From Incumbomyces delicatus (Eukaryota; Ascomycota; Eurotiomycetes; Chaetothyriales; Trichomeriaceae), in contig JACJVS010000008.1 of assembly GCA_017655985.1 (NCBI GenBank), forward strand, positions 496,001 through 560,000: a stretch of DNA of 64,000 nt, given 5' to 3'. The notes under the pieces are model-generated. The model saw only the letters and a program-made list of their open reading frames with translations, was not told the DNA's origin and made no database searches. This document shows, piece after piece, positions 1 to 10,282 of the stretch. The stretch's first letter is position 1, and every line of letters starts with the position of its first letter. The translations under genes were made by a program, and so were the position numbers.

Positions 1-563
1 AAATGCTCCAAAAAGATGCCTAAACCCGTCAGCACCGCCACCACCCCACATTGCATTCGACATGTATAGACCAGTCAAAGCCCAACGAGGGCCTAGACTG
101 GTGGTCACACATAAATCTATGTGCATAACATGTTAGGGGGCAACACAGTTCTGGTAGACGGGTCTTGGCACACTTACCTAAATCCTGTCCTGTCAACACT
201 CCACGGCTCACCAGACTGTAAGCTTCGTTGCAAAGGGCTGCTTGTAACCGATTTGCGGCAATCTGGTATCTCGTGATGGATATGAACTGGTTGCCCGCCC
301 AGCGACCGATAAAATTTGAGGCCAATATCGACGCTGTGGTTGTCTATATTTGGATGAGGAACGACCTCCACGAGAGGCATGAGGTGAGGTGGATTCAAAG
401 GATGACCGATCATAATCCTTGAGGGGTTCTTTGTGCATTTTTCAAGAAATTGTGAGCTTGGAATCCCGGATGATGAAGAGGCAATCACCAAATCGCTTCG
501 TGTTGCGGCATCAATCTCGCCAAGAAGTTTGTTCTTCAAGTCAAGCTTCTCTGGGGTATTCTG
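1..563 (-). pseudogene. 3-hydroxyacyl-CoA dehydrogenase-like (lambda-crystallin / L-gulonate dehydrogenase type), broken and truncated
   Basis: The minus-strand product matches the second half of the NAD-binding domain and the C-terminal domain of the 3-hydroxyacyl-CoA dehydrogenase family: it contains VIASSSSGIPSS, then IGHPLNPPHLMPLVEVVPHP, then ANRLQAALCNEAYSLVSRG, then a GPRWALTG block. The exon appears to begin at 563 after an acceptor ATTCCAG. A 61-bp intron (177-117, GTAAGT to CATAG, CTAAC inside) splices cleanly into the last exon, which runs off the window at base 1. Two defects are visible. A one-base loss near position 260 shifts the frame inside the conserved E-I-P-x-F-x-A-N-R-L motif. 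The Rossmann GxGxxG N-terminus, roughly 100 residues in this family, is not found upstream, where the neighbouring CoA-transferase pseudogene begins. I infer a dead oxidoreductase, probably once a partner of that divergent gene. A sequencing error could explain the frameshift but not the missing N-terminus. Confidence 0.75.
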
Positions 564-752
564 CTGGAATGTCAGTGAAAGAAAGAAACCTCAACTCCTG
601 GCTTTACTAACAGTCATGAGATTCTCAATAATGTGGTTTTTCAAGGGGGAGACTTGCCGATGGTACCGCGTCCATTGAAGGCACAAGCATTCGTAGGATC
701 TTGAGTTTGAGTGGTATCCAGCTAATTGAAGTAGTCTGCTTTGTGTCATACC

Positions 753-2490
753 ATGATTGCAATTGTGGGCATGGAAATTTGTTCAATGAAGGGCGTGGAG
801 ACTGGAAAGATAACCATTGATGTAGACAAGGCAGGGCTCCATCCAGCAACTCCGGCGTTGGTGTCCATCGATGGTAAGAATCTCAGGGAGATACAGAAAG
901 ACGGAACCCTCACTAAGGCGGGTGTGGATCTTGACAGAGGCGTCCTATTTGCGAACGACATGCGTTTCCGATCTTGGGCGATATATCCAACGAAGGACCC
1001 CCATGTTTGCAAGGCTTGCATGATTCGAATCTTGCAGGCCTTGCATGTTTAGTATCAGATTATGAGCAATTTAGATCCACCGTCATTCTTTAAGGCCTAC
1101 AGCTTGGATGTGGACACAAAAACGTCATCCAGAACAGAAGCATATGAAATCATCAAGGCAGAAATGGTGAAGTATTCCGCTGCGGAACTTGACCAGAAAA
1201 TATGGAGCACGGGTTCTGCGGTCAAACGTGCTATACCCCTGAGAAATGGCGGCAGACGACGATGGGTAAGCGTCTTCATGAACACTTAGTCATCAATTAT
1301 ACCCGTCTCCCCGAAACACCAGATCTCCCGCCAGTGCCATTCCCGCATCTGGATGACAGACGACCACTGGCAGGTATCAAGGTGATTGAATTAGCTCGAG
1401 TTATTGCGGGACCGGCCATGGGGGCTGCTCCGGCAGCATTGGGAGCAGATGTAATCAAAGTCCAGAGTCCTAACTTGCCAGATCTTCAGGTATGTGGAAT
1501 ATCAAGTGAACTGAAGCTGGAGCGCTGACACTAGACATAGCCGTTGAGTGTCTCACTCACCGTTGGAAAACGGACGTGCGCACTTGATCTGACTAACAAA
1601 TCTGACAAAAGGACACTCCTCGCTCTTGTGGAAGATGCAGATGTTATTATCCAGGCTTCCCGGTTGCGCTCGCTTTGGCGCAAGGGTTTCGGCCTGTCAC
1701 AGGCGAGGCGCAATGCACTCAAAAGAAGAAAGGAACAAAGCTCAATGCTTGACGTTGTATACTGGGGCTGATGTCTAGTCTCTCCAAGAACGTTCCATCT
1801 GCCATAGACGTTATAAATAACTTGCGTCTGCGCCTTCCGTGCGTCCCATATACAACGTGACACGGCCTACATGACCTCCTTGCCATGGCAAACAAGCGCA
1901 AGAAGGGAATCGTTTACATCGACCTCACGTGCTATGGGCCTGATGGTTATTATGCCGAACGACCTGGTTTCCAGCAAATTGCCGACGCGGCGTCTGGTTG
2001 TTCATATGTGTGCGGAAAAGCTTACGGGCCAGAAGAAGGCGTCAGCGTCCTCCCGTCTCTACCCATAGCTGATATGCTTGGGGGCGCTGTCGGCGTGATT
2101 GACATTACGCTCACTTTGCGCGATCGTGCGAAACATGGTGGTTCCTATCATGCATGCTCTGCCCTGACAGCCATTGATGCTGTACAGCTTGAGGAAGAAT
2201 TTGGTCTTTATCCTCCCGAAACTGTTCAGCAGATTCAGGATCACTTCAAGTTTGGCCTGATGACCCCTGATATTCATGTTGAGGAGCTCCTTTTCGTGCT
2301 CATGGATGCTTGGGCGAATAATTCCAGTATTTTGCGGCGCGAAGGGTATATGGCGGACTTTACTGACACTGCGTGGGGTAAAAGTCACTCAATCCATTCC
2401 CCTATCATTAAGTATGCAAATGAGGTGGCTTCACCCCAATGGACTCATGGTCCGGTGCCATACTGCAGCAGCGGAGAGATAGTGACGTGA
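753..2490 (+). pseudogene. Family III (CaiB/BaiF-like) CoA-transferase, multiply disrupted
   Basis: Recognisable blocks of a fungal CaiB/BaiF CoA-transferase run in order: VSIDGKNLREIQKDG, YEIIKAEMVKYSAAELDQ, RPLAGIKVIELARVIAGP, GADVIKVQSPNLPDLQ, the ANKRKKGIVYIDLTCYGPDG block, and EEELLFVLMDAW-like to WTHGPVPYC near the end. An intron of 51 bp lies at 1490-1540 (GTATGT to CATAG) and joins two blocks in frame. Damage: the usual N-terminus is absent; an in-frame stop lies at 1050-1052; one base is missing in an A run near 1200, where the frame moves from AAELDQK to MEHGFCG; and a 168-bp insertion at 1696-1863 interrupts the GFGL-x-LLAMANKRKKG stretch. Such enzymes move CoA between carboxylates; the gene is head-to-head with a broken acyl-CoA dehydrogenase-type gene, so a lost degradation module is plausible. 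No RIP bias is visible here. Confidence 0.8.
1696..1863. mobile_element. 168-bp insertion with 5-bp target duplication inside the CoA-transferase pseudogene
   Basis: The pentamer GGCCT stands at 1691-1695 and again at 1864-1868. Removing the 168 bp plus one GGCCT joins codons F-G-L in the correct frame to the expected L-H-D-L-L-A-M-A-N-K sequence. The ends carry short imperfect inverted repeats (GTCAC at the left, GTGAC two bases from the right end), and ACGTTGTATA at about 1752 is repeated inverted near the right end. It does not have GT-AG borders, so it is not an ordinary intron. A small non-autonomous DNA element is the best reading; the family is unknown. Confidence 0.55.
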
Positions 2491-2699
2491 TGAAATCCTG
2501 AGACGCATGATATACGGTTGCGGCCTTTACGCGACTAGTTGTCCCCGGTTCCTTGAAGAACACTTATGCGATCTTCAGAAAGGTGTCTTTCACACTCCGT
2601 GTAGTGTTAATAGATACGTCGGCCTTTCTATGGGGATGCGTTTGGGGGAGTGTGAATGGTTTGTCGAAGGTGATGCCTTGCTTCGCATCATTCCTGATG
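2491..2699. other. Short gap between the CoA-transferase pseudogene and the convergent regulator gene
   Basis: A 91-codon open frame on the plus strand starts at 2507 and runs to 2782, into the 3' end of the regulator on the other strand. I recognise no family in it and do not call it a gene. The stretch probably holds the 3' ends of both convergent transcripts. Confidence 0.4.
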
Positions 2700-4213
2700 T
2701 CAATGACTTTGAACATTTGAATATTGGATGCATTTCCTTGCGACGTCCAGCCAGTTCCGAGTGGCGTCAGATACGCGCTTAGCCTGATTGTGGGTTAGAT
2801 TTGTTGCTGTGCCTTCTGATGCTTCATTTGCCAGCGACGCGGCCACAAAATCCTGAAGTTTTGAGACACATTCGTGTCTCTCGCCTAAGACAAGTGGGGA
2901 TCGAATGTATGGTAGTAACAAGCCCATCACAAGCATTAAAGTCTCATAGTTTGCCAAACACAAGATCAGTAATTTGTCCCCAGCAGCAAAACGGTCGGGT
3001 GCCCGCGGGATCCAGCGAAGCCAGTTTCGAATCGGGAACATGACAGATAGCTGGTCTTCAAGAGACAACCTTCTCCAGGGCCGATGGCGAATGTTATAGA
3101 CAAAGTTGCAAAGCTCCTGGACGGCTGTGGACAGCTCAAGATCCAATTGACATCGGGAAAGAGACAATAACGACTCGTTTACTTGATCCAATAAGTCAGA
3201 TTTCGCGTCCGTGATCGAATGCACAGGTCGGATGGCGTTTTGCTGTAGGGATAAATATTCCCGGGATGGGTGTAGTGCATCCGACCATATAGATTGGGCG
3301 CAGTTGTTTGCTGCCTCTGGAAGAAGCTTGAAATCAGACACAGTTAGCGCCTCTTGCTTTCAGTCAGAGAATTAGATAGTCATAGCATACCGCCACTACG
3401 CCTTTCAAGAATTGTGCGTACTCCCGGCTGGTGACTAAATTAGTAATCTGAACCATGTCAAAGGTTGTACTGACAAACGATTCTGGAGTAAACCATGCCA
3501 TCAAAATCGTAGATGCCACTAGTGCGTCTTTGTCCTGGGGTCTAATAGCAGTTTGGCTCAAAGATTTTTGCAGCTCTGCAAGCATGCCCCGAATTGCACA
3601 GAGTCTGAAGCGATATTCGACCGTTGCCAGATGGGAGTCATGTGTGAGGGTACGCAGATGGCTGGCACTCAGACCACACAACGTGTAGCGAAGATATTCG
3701 TGTTGAGATGCCATTGCCAAAAATCTAAACGAGTCAGAGTTTACGGGTTAACCGGGTTGCCCAATATTGACCTTGAAAATAGATTCACACCCTCGATGAG
3801 TCCCTCATCTACTATCGAATCGGCGTCCCTGCGCATAGTACAGAGGTGATACAGCAGTTCCTTCTCCTCGGAGGTTGTAGCTGTTTCCCAACCGAATTGA
3901 CAAACTAAAGGCACATAGGTCGAAATTGAGAGGGGGCTCGCCAATGAGTCGTTCGAGACGTGCGAGGCAGCGAGACTTGGTCGAGTTATTTCCGAGGACT
4001 GATTATTTCCATCGTAAATGCAGCGGACAGAAGGGTCCCGCGTGCTTCGCAGTCGCTGGCATTGTGTGCTGGGCTGGTTGTCAGAATTTCGGGGTCTGGG
4101 CACGCTTTTGTACCGTTTACTACGCACCAATGAGGTCTTAGTTCATCACATTTAATCCGTCTACGCTTGCATACAACGCACCCACTTCGCACTTTGCGAT
4201 GGGTCTGCTTCAT
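2700..4213 (-). CDS. Zn2Cys6 fungal transcription factor, four exons, 447 aa
   Basis: Exons: 4213-4128, 4068-3772, 3724-3391, 3326-2700. The first intron (59 bp, GTGCGT...CTGAC...CCCAG) is decisive: splicing restores the sixth-cysteine pattern, giving C-VV-C-KRRRIK-C-DELRPH-C-TQ-C and a final Cys after twelve residues (CIYDG). Introns two (47 bp) and three (64 bp) have GT...AG borders and keep phase. The zinc cluster sits at residues 12-48; the first residues are basic (MKQTHRKVRSG). The rest is helical and fits the loosely conserved effector region of fungal C6 proteins (for example the ASxxHLRTL-like motif in exon 3). It would bind DNA in the nucleus; target genes cannot be read from the sequence. 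It is convergent with the CoA-transferase pseudogene and divergent from the DUF218 gene. The last Cys-Cys spacing, twelve residues against the usual six to nine, is unusual. Confidence 0.82.
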
Positions 4214-5466
4214 GTTGGGGTTTGGGCCGTGTTAGTGTGAACGCCGCTAATACACAGAAAAGAAAGTTCCAGTTGTTGTAGGCCAAGAGAAGGGCGCGAG
4301 AGTTTAAGTACCCCACTCGTGCCCGCTCTACCCCATCACTCATCCAGTCGGCATTAACAAAGTCGTTATTCCAGCATTCCTCGTAATTAAAGGTAACCAT
4401 GAGCACGTTTTACGCTGATCTATACTGAGCTTCTCTCAACCGCCGGAATCGGAGTGGTGAGCACGAATAATATTAAGATTGTGCGTGTGCTAGGCCAATC
4501 TGGGAAGCACGTATACCGCTGGGCAAATTGGAGCCGGGATGGCACAAAATTCGTGGCTTCCTAACCCCTGATCGTCATATGACGGAAGGCGCGAGCCTCT
4601 ATTGTTTCATATAATTACGTCTGCCTCAGACAAACACATTCTTCTTCATTCAAGAACGAACAACAGACATGAATCGATGAATTGAACTATCAGCGTCATG
4701 TCGCCACCCTTATAACCTGACACGGATCCCTGACAAAGAAGCGGCCAGATGGCTAACCCCCCCGCCGCCGCCAGCCTTTAGGTGAACGGTGCATGCTAAG
4801 GGTTTGTCACGCGAGCGATATAACTGTGTCCGCTCTTTCGCTGTTGTTCTTGCTCTTGATGTGTACTTGACGCTACCATTTCTACCCCCTACGCTTCAGT
4901 GATCAGCCTCGATCGTGTCCCAACTGTTGATGAAAGAAGCTAAACCGGATGCGACCAGTCATTGATCAGTGTGAGAGTGGATGCAGTGCTCCGAGTGTTG
5001 GTGAGGTTGTGGACCGTCTCAGTCGACCTAAATGCAGTCAGCACGATCAATTTGGTTTCTGCAACCACATGATGGCTCGGAACCGGCGACTTCGACCGAA
5101 GGCGATTCTGATATTATGCTTTTGACTTGTGTAGGAGCGTAGCAATCGCGGTGCGATCCTTCGCAACAACGGGTCGGACTTATCATTTTGAAACTACCTA
5201 ATGATTCATCATACGCCAAGCCTCACAAACTAGCAGGCCACAAGGAACGCTACTAGTCGAAGACTTCGAAGCATTTCAGCAACATTCAGCCCTTTCGCAA
5301 GTACACTTTATTTTCGTGTTCATTTTCGGCCATGCAAAAGTATCTTTTTCAAGCCTTGTAGAATCTCTTTGCCGAGTACTGAATGAGGCCATCGTGCAAT
5401 ACAACCAGCGGCTGATTGTACCGTTGTGACTTAAGACCTCCTAGGCACAGGATTGTGAACGCAAGG
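4214..5466. other. 1.25-kb intergenic region between divergent regulator and DUF218 gene
   Basis: No gene is supported here. Short open frames on the minus strand (4161-4406 and 5028-5219) show no recognisable motif and overlap regulator sequence or lack conservation cues. The stretch is of ordinary composition and probably holds the promoters of both flanking genes; pyrimidine-rich tracts lie near 4,840-4,890 and 5,300-5,350. Confidence 0.5.
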
Positions 5467-6279
5467 ATGGAAGACCCGACATTGGTTGCGAATCAAATCG
5501 CCGATATCAACATGTTGGCAGCGTACCTCGCAAACACGCAAGTCGCTGAGTTGTCGACATGCCGCGAGATTGACGCGATCGTCATCTGTGCCTCTGAAGT
5601 CCTATTCCAAGCAGAATCATTATTTCAGGCGCTGGTAGACCGTCCCAACATGACGAAAGCGGTCGTGCTCTGCGGTGGAATCGGCCACTCAACGACTCGC
5701 ATATACGAAGCAGTGGCCCGGCATCCGAAATTTTGCGGATCTGCAAGCGATGTTGTTGGCCTGGCCGAAGCCAGGGTCCTTGAGAAAATCTTCAGGCAAT
5801 ACTACGACACGACGTCTCTGACATCACAAGGCTGCAGAATCCTTATCGAAGATCAGTCCACTAACTGTGGCACCAATGCTCTCAACTCGAAGGGGATGCT
5901 CGACGAAGCTGGCTTCGTCCAACCGCAGAATCTAATCGTTGTTCAAGATCCTACTATGGCATTACGGACCATTGCATCCTTTGAAAAGGCTTACGATCAG
6001 CTCGATAGACAACCATGTATACTGAGCTGTCCCATGTTCACACCAAAGGTGGGAAGCAAGGCTTTGCAGCTCATTTTCGATGTACCGGAAATACCTTGCG
6101 AACAGCTATGGGAACTCAACCGCTTCTTGGAATTGATAATGGGTGAGATACCTAGAATCAGAGATGATAAGCAGGGATATGGTCCGAGAGGGAAAGGGTT
6201 CATCACTCATGTTGAGGTTCCACCAGAGGTAGACGCGGCTTGGACAAGATTGAGGTTGGCGCTGGATATTCGGCGATGA
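5467..6279 (+). CDS. DUF218 (YdcF/SanA-type) domain protein, 270 aa
   Basis: A single-exon gene; the first ATG of the frame is at 5467 (MEDPTLVANQIADINMLAAY). Around residues 40-50 lies the DAIVICASE strand, followed by a segment with FQAL then KAVVLCGGIGHST (compare the V-x-S-G-G loop of DUF218 proteins). Next come EARVLEKIFRQYY, CRILIEDQSTNCGTNALNS (the E-x2-S-x-N-T-x2-N-like signature of the fold) and NLIVVQDPTMALRTIASFEKAY (the vxxxTs/R strand). This order is that of DUF218, a Rossmann-like fold; bacterial relatives bind AdoMet (YdcF) or act in envelope maintenance (SanA). The molecular role in fungi is not established. No signal peptide or membrane helix is evident, so a cytosolic protein is likely. 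It is followed by a regulator on the same strand 272 bp downstream. Confidence 0.78.
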   Translation: MEDPTLVANQIADINMLAAYLANTQVAELSTCREIDAIVICASEVLFQAESLFQALVDRPNMTKAVVLCGGIGHSTTRIYEAVARHPKFCGSASDVVGLAEARVLEKIFRQYYDTTSLTSQGCRILIEDQSTNCGTNALNSKGMLDEAGFVQPQNLIVVQDPTMALRTIASFEKAYDQLDRQPCILSCPMFTPKVGSKALQLIFDVPEIPCEQLWELNRFLELIMGEIPRIRDDKQGYGPRGKGFITHVEVPPEVDAAWTRLRLALDIRR

Positions 6280-6551
6280 TGAGCGTGATGACGGTACCAC
6301 TGTTTCTTGGACTGCGGGCGCTCCCTTGCTGTGCTGATCAGGCCTCACTCCCCAAACCCGCAAACTAGTAAAAATGATAGTGTTACGGAGCAGCTCTGAT
6401 CTACCAACGGGACGAGTTTTCCTGGGCACCAGATTTCAGGTCTTCGCGCCCACGTCATAAGTTCCGGAATTTGCGACCCCACGCTAATCATCAATTTTTT
6501 GACATCACGTCCTGCAGCATGCACTACTCATCCTGCAGGCTTGAATGTATA
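6280..6551. other. Intergenic spacer between DUF218 gene and second regulator
   Basis: About 270 bp with no supported gene. It contains a direct repeat of a CCTGCAG-type hexamer region (near 6,512 and 6,532) and probably the promoter of the downstream regulator. Confidence 0.4.
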
Positions 6552-9004
6552 ATGAAACCGACGCGAAGCAAGGTTACTTACGCATGCCAACGTTGTCGGC
6601 GGCAGAAACTAAAGGTAGGTCTCGATCCGATCATTCTGTGCACGCCAATGACCCGAGTGCAAGTGCGACGCCGAGAAGCCCTGTACGCTTTGTTTACGGG
6701 CAGGAGTCCAGTGCACGGTGTTAGAACAAAATGCATGGAGACATGATCATCGCGGGCATGCTTCAAAGGGCCAGACCAGCCCAATAGGCCCCACACAAAC
6801 TCCTCGTGCCAAAAGAGTTCGTGTTGCTCCTGATCCCTCATCGACACCACCTCAGTCCAGTGTTCCGACTTCCGCGCCGCCTGAAACACAAGCAGGTGCT
6901 TCTGGAACGGATCGGGGTCTTCGCTCCGCGCCGGACGCTCAAGAAGACGTCAGAGAATGGACATCGAGTTCGACTCTTGCATTAGTTGAAGAGGTAAGCC
7001 TTCATGCATGCGAACTGCTTCGGTCTAACGACAGAAAAGGCTTTCCGCCAGCACGAACCAACCAACCCACACGTTCTCAGGACCACCGCGCAAGAGTCCG
7101 CACAGAATGCGAACGCAGTATCTCCGACAAACAGCCACCCAGATGTGACAGGCTCGAGCTCTGTTCCACTACCACGTGATGCTCTAACGCAGGGTAAACT
7201 CCGCTCGAGACCTTCAAATTTGGCTTATGACGAACTTGCCGTCTTTTTGCTACCGCATGACTCCGCCGACTTGCTCATTAACACTTATTTCGACCGCATC
7301 CATTGGTTTATGCTGCTGTTTCACCAGGACGAATTCCGGTCTCGCTTCATGCAGATCCATACCCAACCGCAGAGCCTCGGCATCGACAAGGATCTGGGCC
7401 TTTTAAGCACAGTCCTGGCGGTGTATGCAATCAGCTTACAGTATCTGGGATCTCGTCGAACAGAATTGTTGGCAAAGCTCGGTGTGCAAGCACAGGCCCT
7501 AAAGACCAAAATTCTCGACGTCTTGGGGAAGAGGTTACTTGAGATATTGGCCGTGGGAACTCTTGAATCAGTTCAGACTTGTGTCTTGCTCGGGACATAC
7601 TATCTCTACCATGGTGAACACGAGCTTGCGTGGCCCATATGTGGGTGTGGACTTCGCATCGCGCAAGCTTTGAACTTACACCGAAAACCAAAGTCGCACG
7701 AGGCACAGATCCACGTAGAGCAATCCATCCGTGCCCTCGAGGCGAGAAAACGGTCCTGGTGGGCGATCTATGAAATCGAGACGTTCTGCTGTATGCTGTA
7801 CGGGCTACCTTTGAGCATCTCGGACAGAGACTGTGATGTGGAGCATCTAGACTACACTGTATACGATTCAACGAAAGGTCCTCCCATAACGAATTTGCTC
7901 TTGTACAAGAATCACATGTCCAAATTGTCTGCTGTCGTGAAATCTGCTTTGGCAGACCTGTATGGCATGCAGTTGCGATCGGCAGGATCGGATAAATCAG
8001 AATGCGACCGAGCTGACCGACTAAGAGACTTAGTGAGAAAGGTGAGTGACCTTGAGAGAAAACTCAAGCAGTGGCGTTCAGAAGTACCATCCGAGTTTCA
8101 GCTGGACCATTTGGCAGAATTTAACAACGATACGTACTCTGCTGAACAGATGGACTGGAACATTGGCGGCTCAGGTTCTCGTTTTGAAAAGCATATTTTT
8201 CGCCTGCAGGCACTTGCGCTAAAATTTGCCTTTGAAAATGCCAGAATCCTGATACATCGGCCCCTTATGTCATACAGGATGGTGGTACCATCTTCGGGTT
8301 TGCATAAAACTGGCGAGAGATTGCAAGCGTTTGACCCTTGCCAATTTTCTATCCAGCAGTGTCGAGACGCTGCTCTACAGGTGTCAGCGTTGGAGTCTCT
8401 CCCAATCATTCAAGAAGCGTCAAACACATATGCCGTAGCCTTCATCGGCATGCATTTATTGACAGCCGGGATCACCCTCAGCATCATGGCAGGGCTCGTC
8501 CCTCTGAAGCCGGAACTATACGAATTGAAGATAGGAATCTATCGGATCATGCAGATGCAAACACGGTTAAAGTCGAGAGCCATTGTCGCAGATCAGGGGC
8601 TCGACGTGCTCAAGAAGCTGATCTCTCTTGTCATGCAAAAGGAGTTGAGCCGGCTGCTTCAATTTGAAGAACCTCCATATCTTCCAGACTCATCGACTGC
8701 AGCAGCCGTCGGGATTTCCCCGGGTTCCCGCAAGAGCCCTGATTTAGACATGGCGGCACGTAACGAAACACAAACAGAATCTAGATTGTTGAATAGCACC
8801 TGCTCACAGTTTCAAGGTGCACCGCTTCAGGGAGAACTTACTATGGAAATGGAGAATGTGGACGTTGGCATGGCTGCGTCGCTAGAAGAGATGCACCATT
8901 TGGACTTTGACTTAGATGAAGACCCAGTGATATCTCAAGCACTATTCGATTTTGACCAAGGTGAGCCTACCCCTATGCTTGATCTTCCTTCAGCTAGCAA
9001 GTGA
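6552..9004 (+). CDS. Zn2Cys6 transcription factor with fungal-specific regulatory domain, about 781 aa
   Basis: Exons: 6552-6614, 6664-6993, 7052-9004. The first intron (49 bp, GTAGGT...AAG) falls inside the zinc cluster and splicing gives C-QR-C-RRQKLK-C-DAEKP-C-TL-C-LRAGVQ-C, a textbook Zn2Cys6 spacing at residues 12-39. The second intron (58 bp, GTAAGC...TCTAAC...CGCCAG) restores phase into the long exon. After a Ser/Thr/Pro-rich linker (residues about 45-130) comes a fungal_trans-type region, with LLINTYFDRIHWFMLLFHQDEF, then RRTELLAKLG, then RIAQALNLHRKP and WWAIYEIETFCCMLYGLPLSISDRDCD, typical of that family. The C-terminus is acidic (DFDLDEDP), compatible with activation. A nuclear regulator of unknown pathway; the neighbouring DUF218 gene on the same strand is a possible target. 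No break is seen. Confidence 0.9.
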
Positions 9005-10282
9005 CCGGAAAATAACGAAGCAGAAGCCGTGCTATCTCCAAATTCCAACTCACTGTCGTATCCAAATCCACAACGCGGCGAACACAATTTTGGGGATCAG
9101 GAACAAGGTTGGATATGGGGTTTCAACTTTGTTGAGAACGCTATATAAACCCTCCACGACATGAGGCTCAAAGACACACCGGTGTGCGCGTGAACTCGTT
9201 GGCTATGATCTCGGAGGATCCACGAATGCTTCTCAGGCCTGACCAAAAAGCCCCAACCGGCCCGAAAAGGGTACGCACTTCTGAGCTCCGGTGAAAGTTC
9301 TCTTGTTTCGACTGTGCGCCACCCAAACACCTCACGTGCGAGTGCGATACTTGACACCTTTGTTCTTCGACGCCCGGCCTGAGGCTAGTGGAATACGTAG
9401 TTTATTCCGCTTCACACATAAGCAGTGTCTTTGAAAGCCTCACTTGCCTTTTATAGCTATGATCCCGTTGGATCAAACTCATCGTCAATGTTTTAGCAGA
9501 CCAGACGTCGAGACAGTCGTCGAGTCTTAGCTAATGAATCAATTGGCGAATTCGTGTAATTAGATAGTCATTATTCAAATCGAAAACATTTAGAATCCGT
9601 GCATGGGAAGCGGCTCCTTTGCAAGCTATGGAACGTACCTAGGCCCGTTCTATGTGTGTATCCCTAAGAACACTAAATTCGAGATTATTCCTACGACGCA
9701 GTTCGTTCGTTCGTTCGGGTGATTTTAGCAGTCGATCTACAAATACGGGGTCACGGATTCCTCGGGACACTTTGGATTGGGTCGAGTGACATGATATACT
9801 TGTTCATACGCTCTACGGACAATTGCGGCGACTAGAGAAAAAGTATCTTCATACTATACTCCTGATGGTTGTATACGTGGATGTAGCTGAAGTAAATACC
9901 GGCACCTTTCGACAGATTACCTCATCACCTTGAGGCTGGCCTTTACAGGGACTTCTATTTACAAGCAGGCGGTGACCACCAAGAGAGCCAAACCAAAAGC
10001 ATGTCGACCGAGATGACATTGTAGCTACCGGCCGAGCTGGGTGGCCAGCTGGAAGAGCCCGTGCGCGACGATGAGGCTCCAGTGGTTGCAGCCGTAATGG
10101 AGGCGGCGGTCGACGCGGGTGCGGGTGCGACACTACCGGAGCTGCCGTCGCCGGTGGTCCCGGAGTGGGGGTGTCAAGGAGATATTGCGGGTGTTGTTTC
10201 GGAATTTTCTGGGGGTGTAAGGGCGGTGGGAGTGATTTGAAGAGAAGATTATGGTGGTATATGTGGTTCTATATGGTCCTGT
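9005..10282. other. Intergenic region; possible 3' exon remnant at 9955-10165 (minus)
   Basis: No complete gene. On the minus strand from about 10,165 down to a stop at 9955-9957, one frame is rich in Ser, Thr and Ala (for example TAASITAATTGASSSRTGSS) and ends in a hydrophobic stretch, the look of a GPI-anchor signal. It lies just downstream of the secreted-protein pseudogene, so it may be its original C-terminus cut off by another frame change. From 9005 to about 9,850 I see nothing coding; the short tandem GTTC repeats at 9,702-9,716 are minor. Confidence 0.35.

Noticed and set aside
1696..1863. Ordinary spliceosomal intron
   Set aside because: Borders are not GT-AG in any register allowed by the flanking GGCCT repeat, unlike the real introns nearby.
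2507..2782. 91-codon plus-strand open frame
   Set aside because: No recognisable motif and it overlaps the coding 3' end of the regulator on the other strand.
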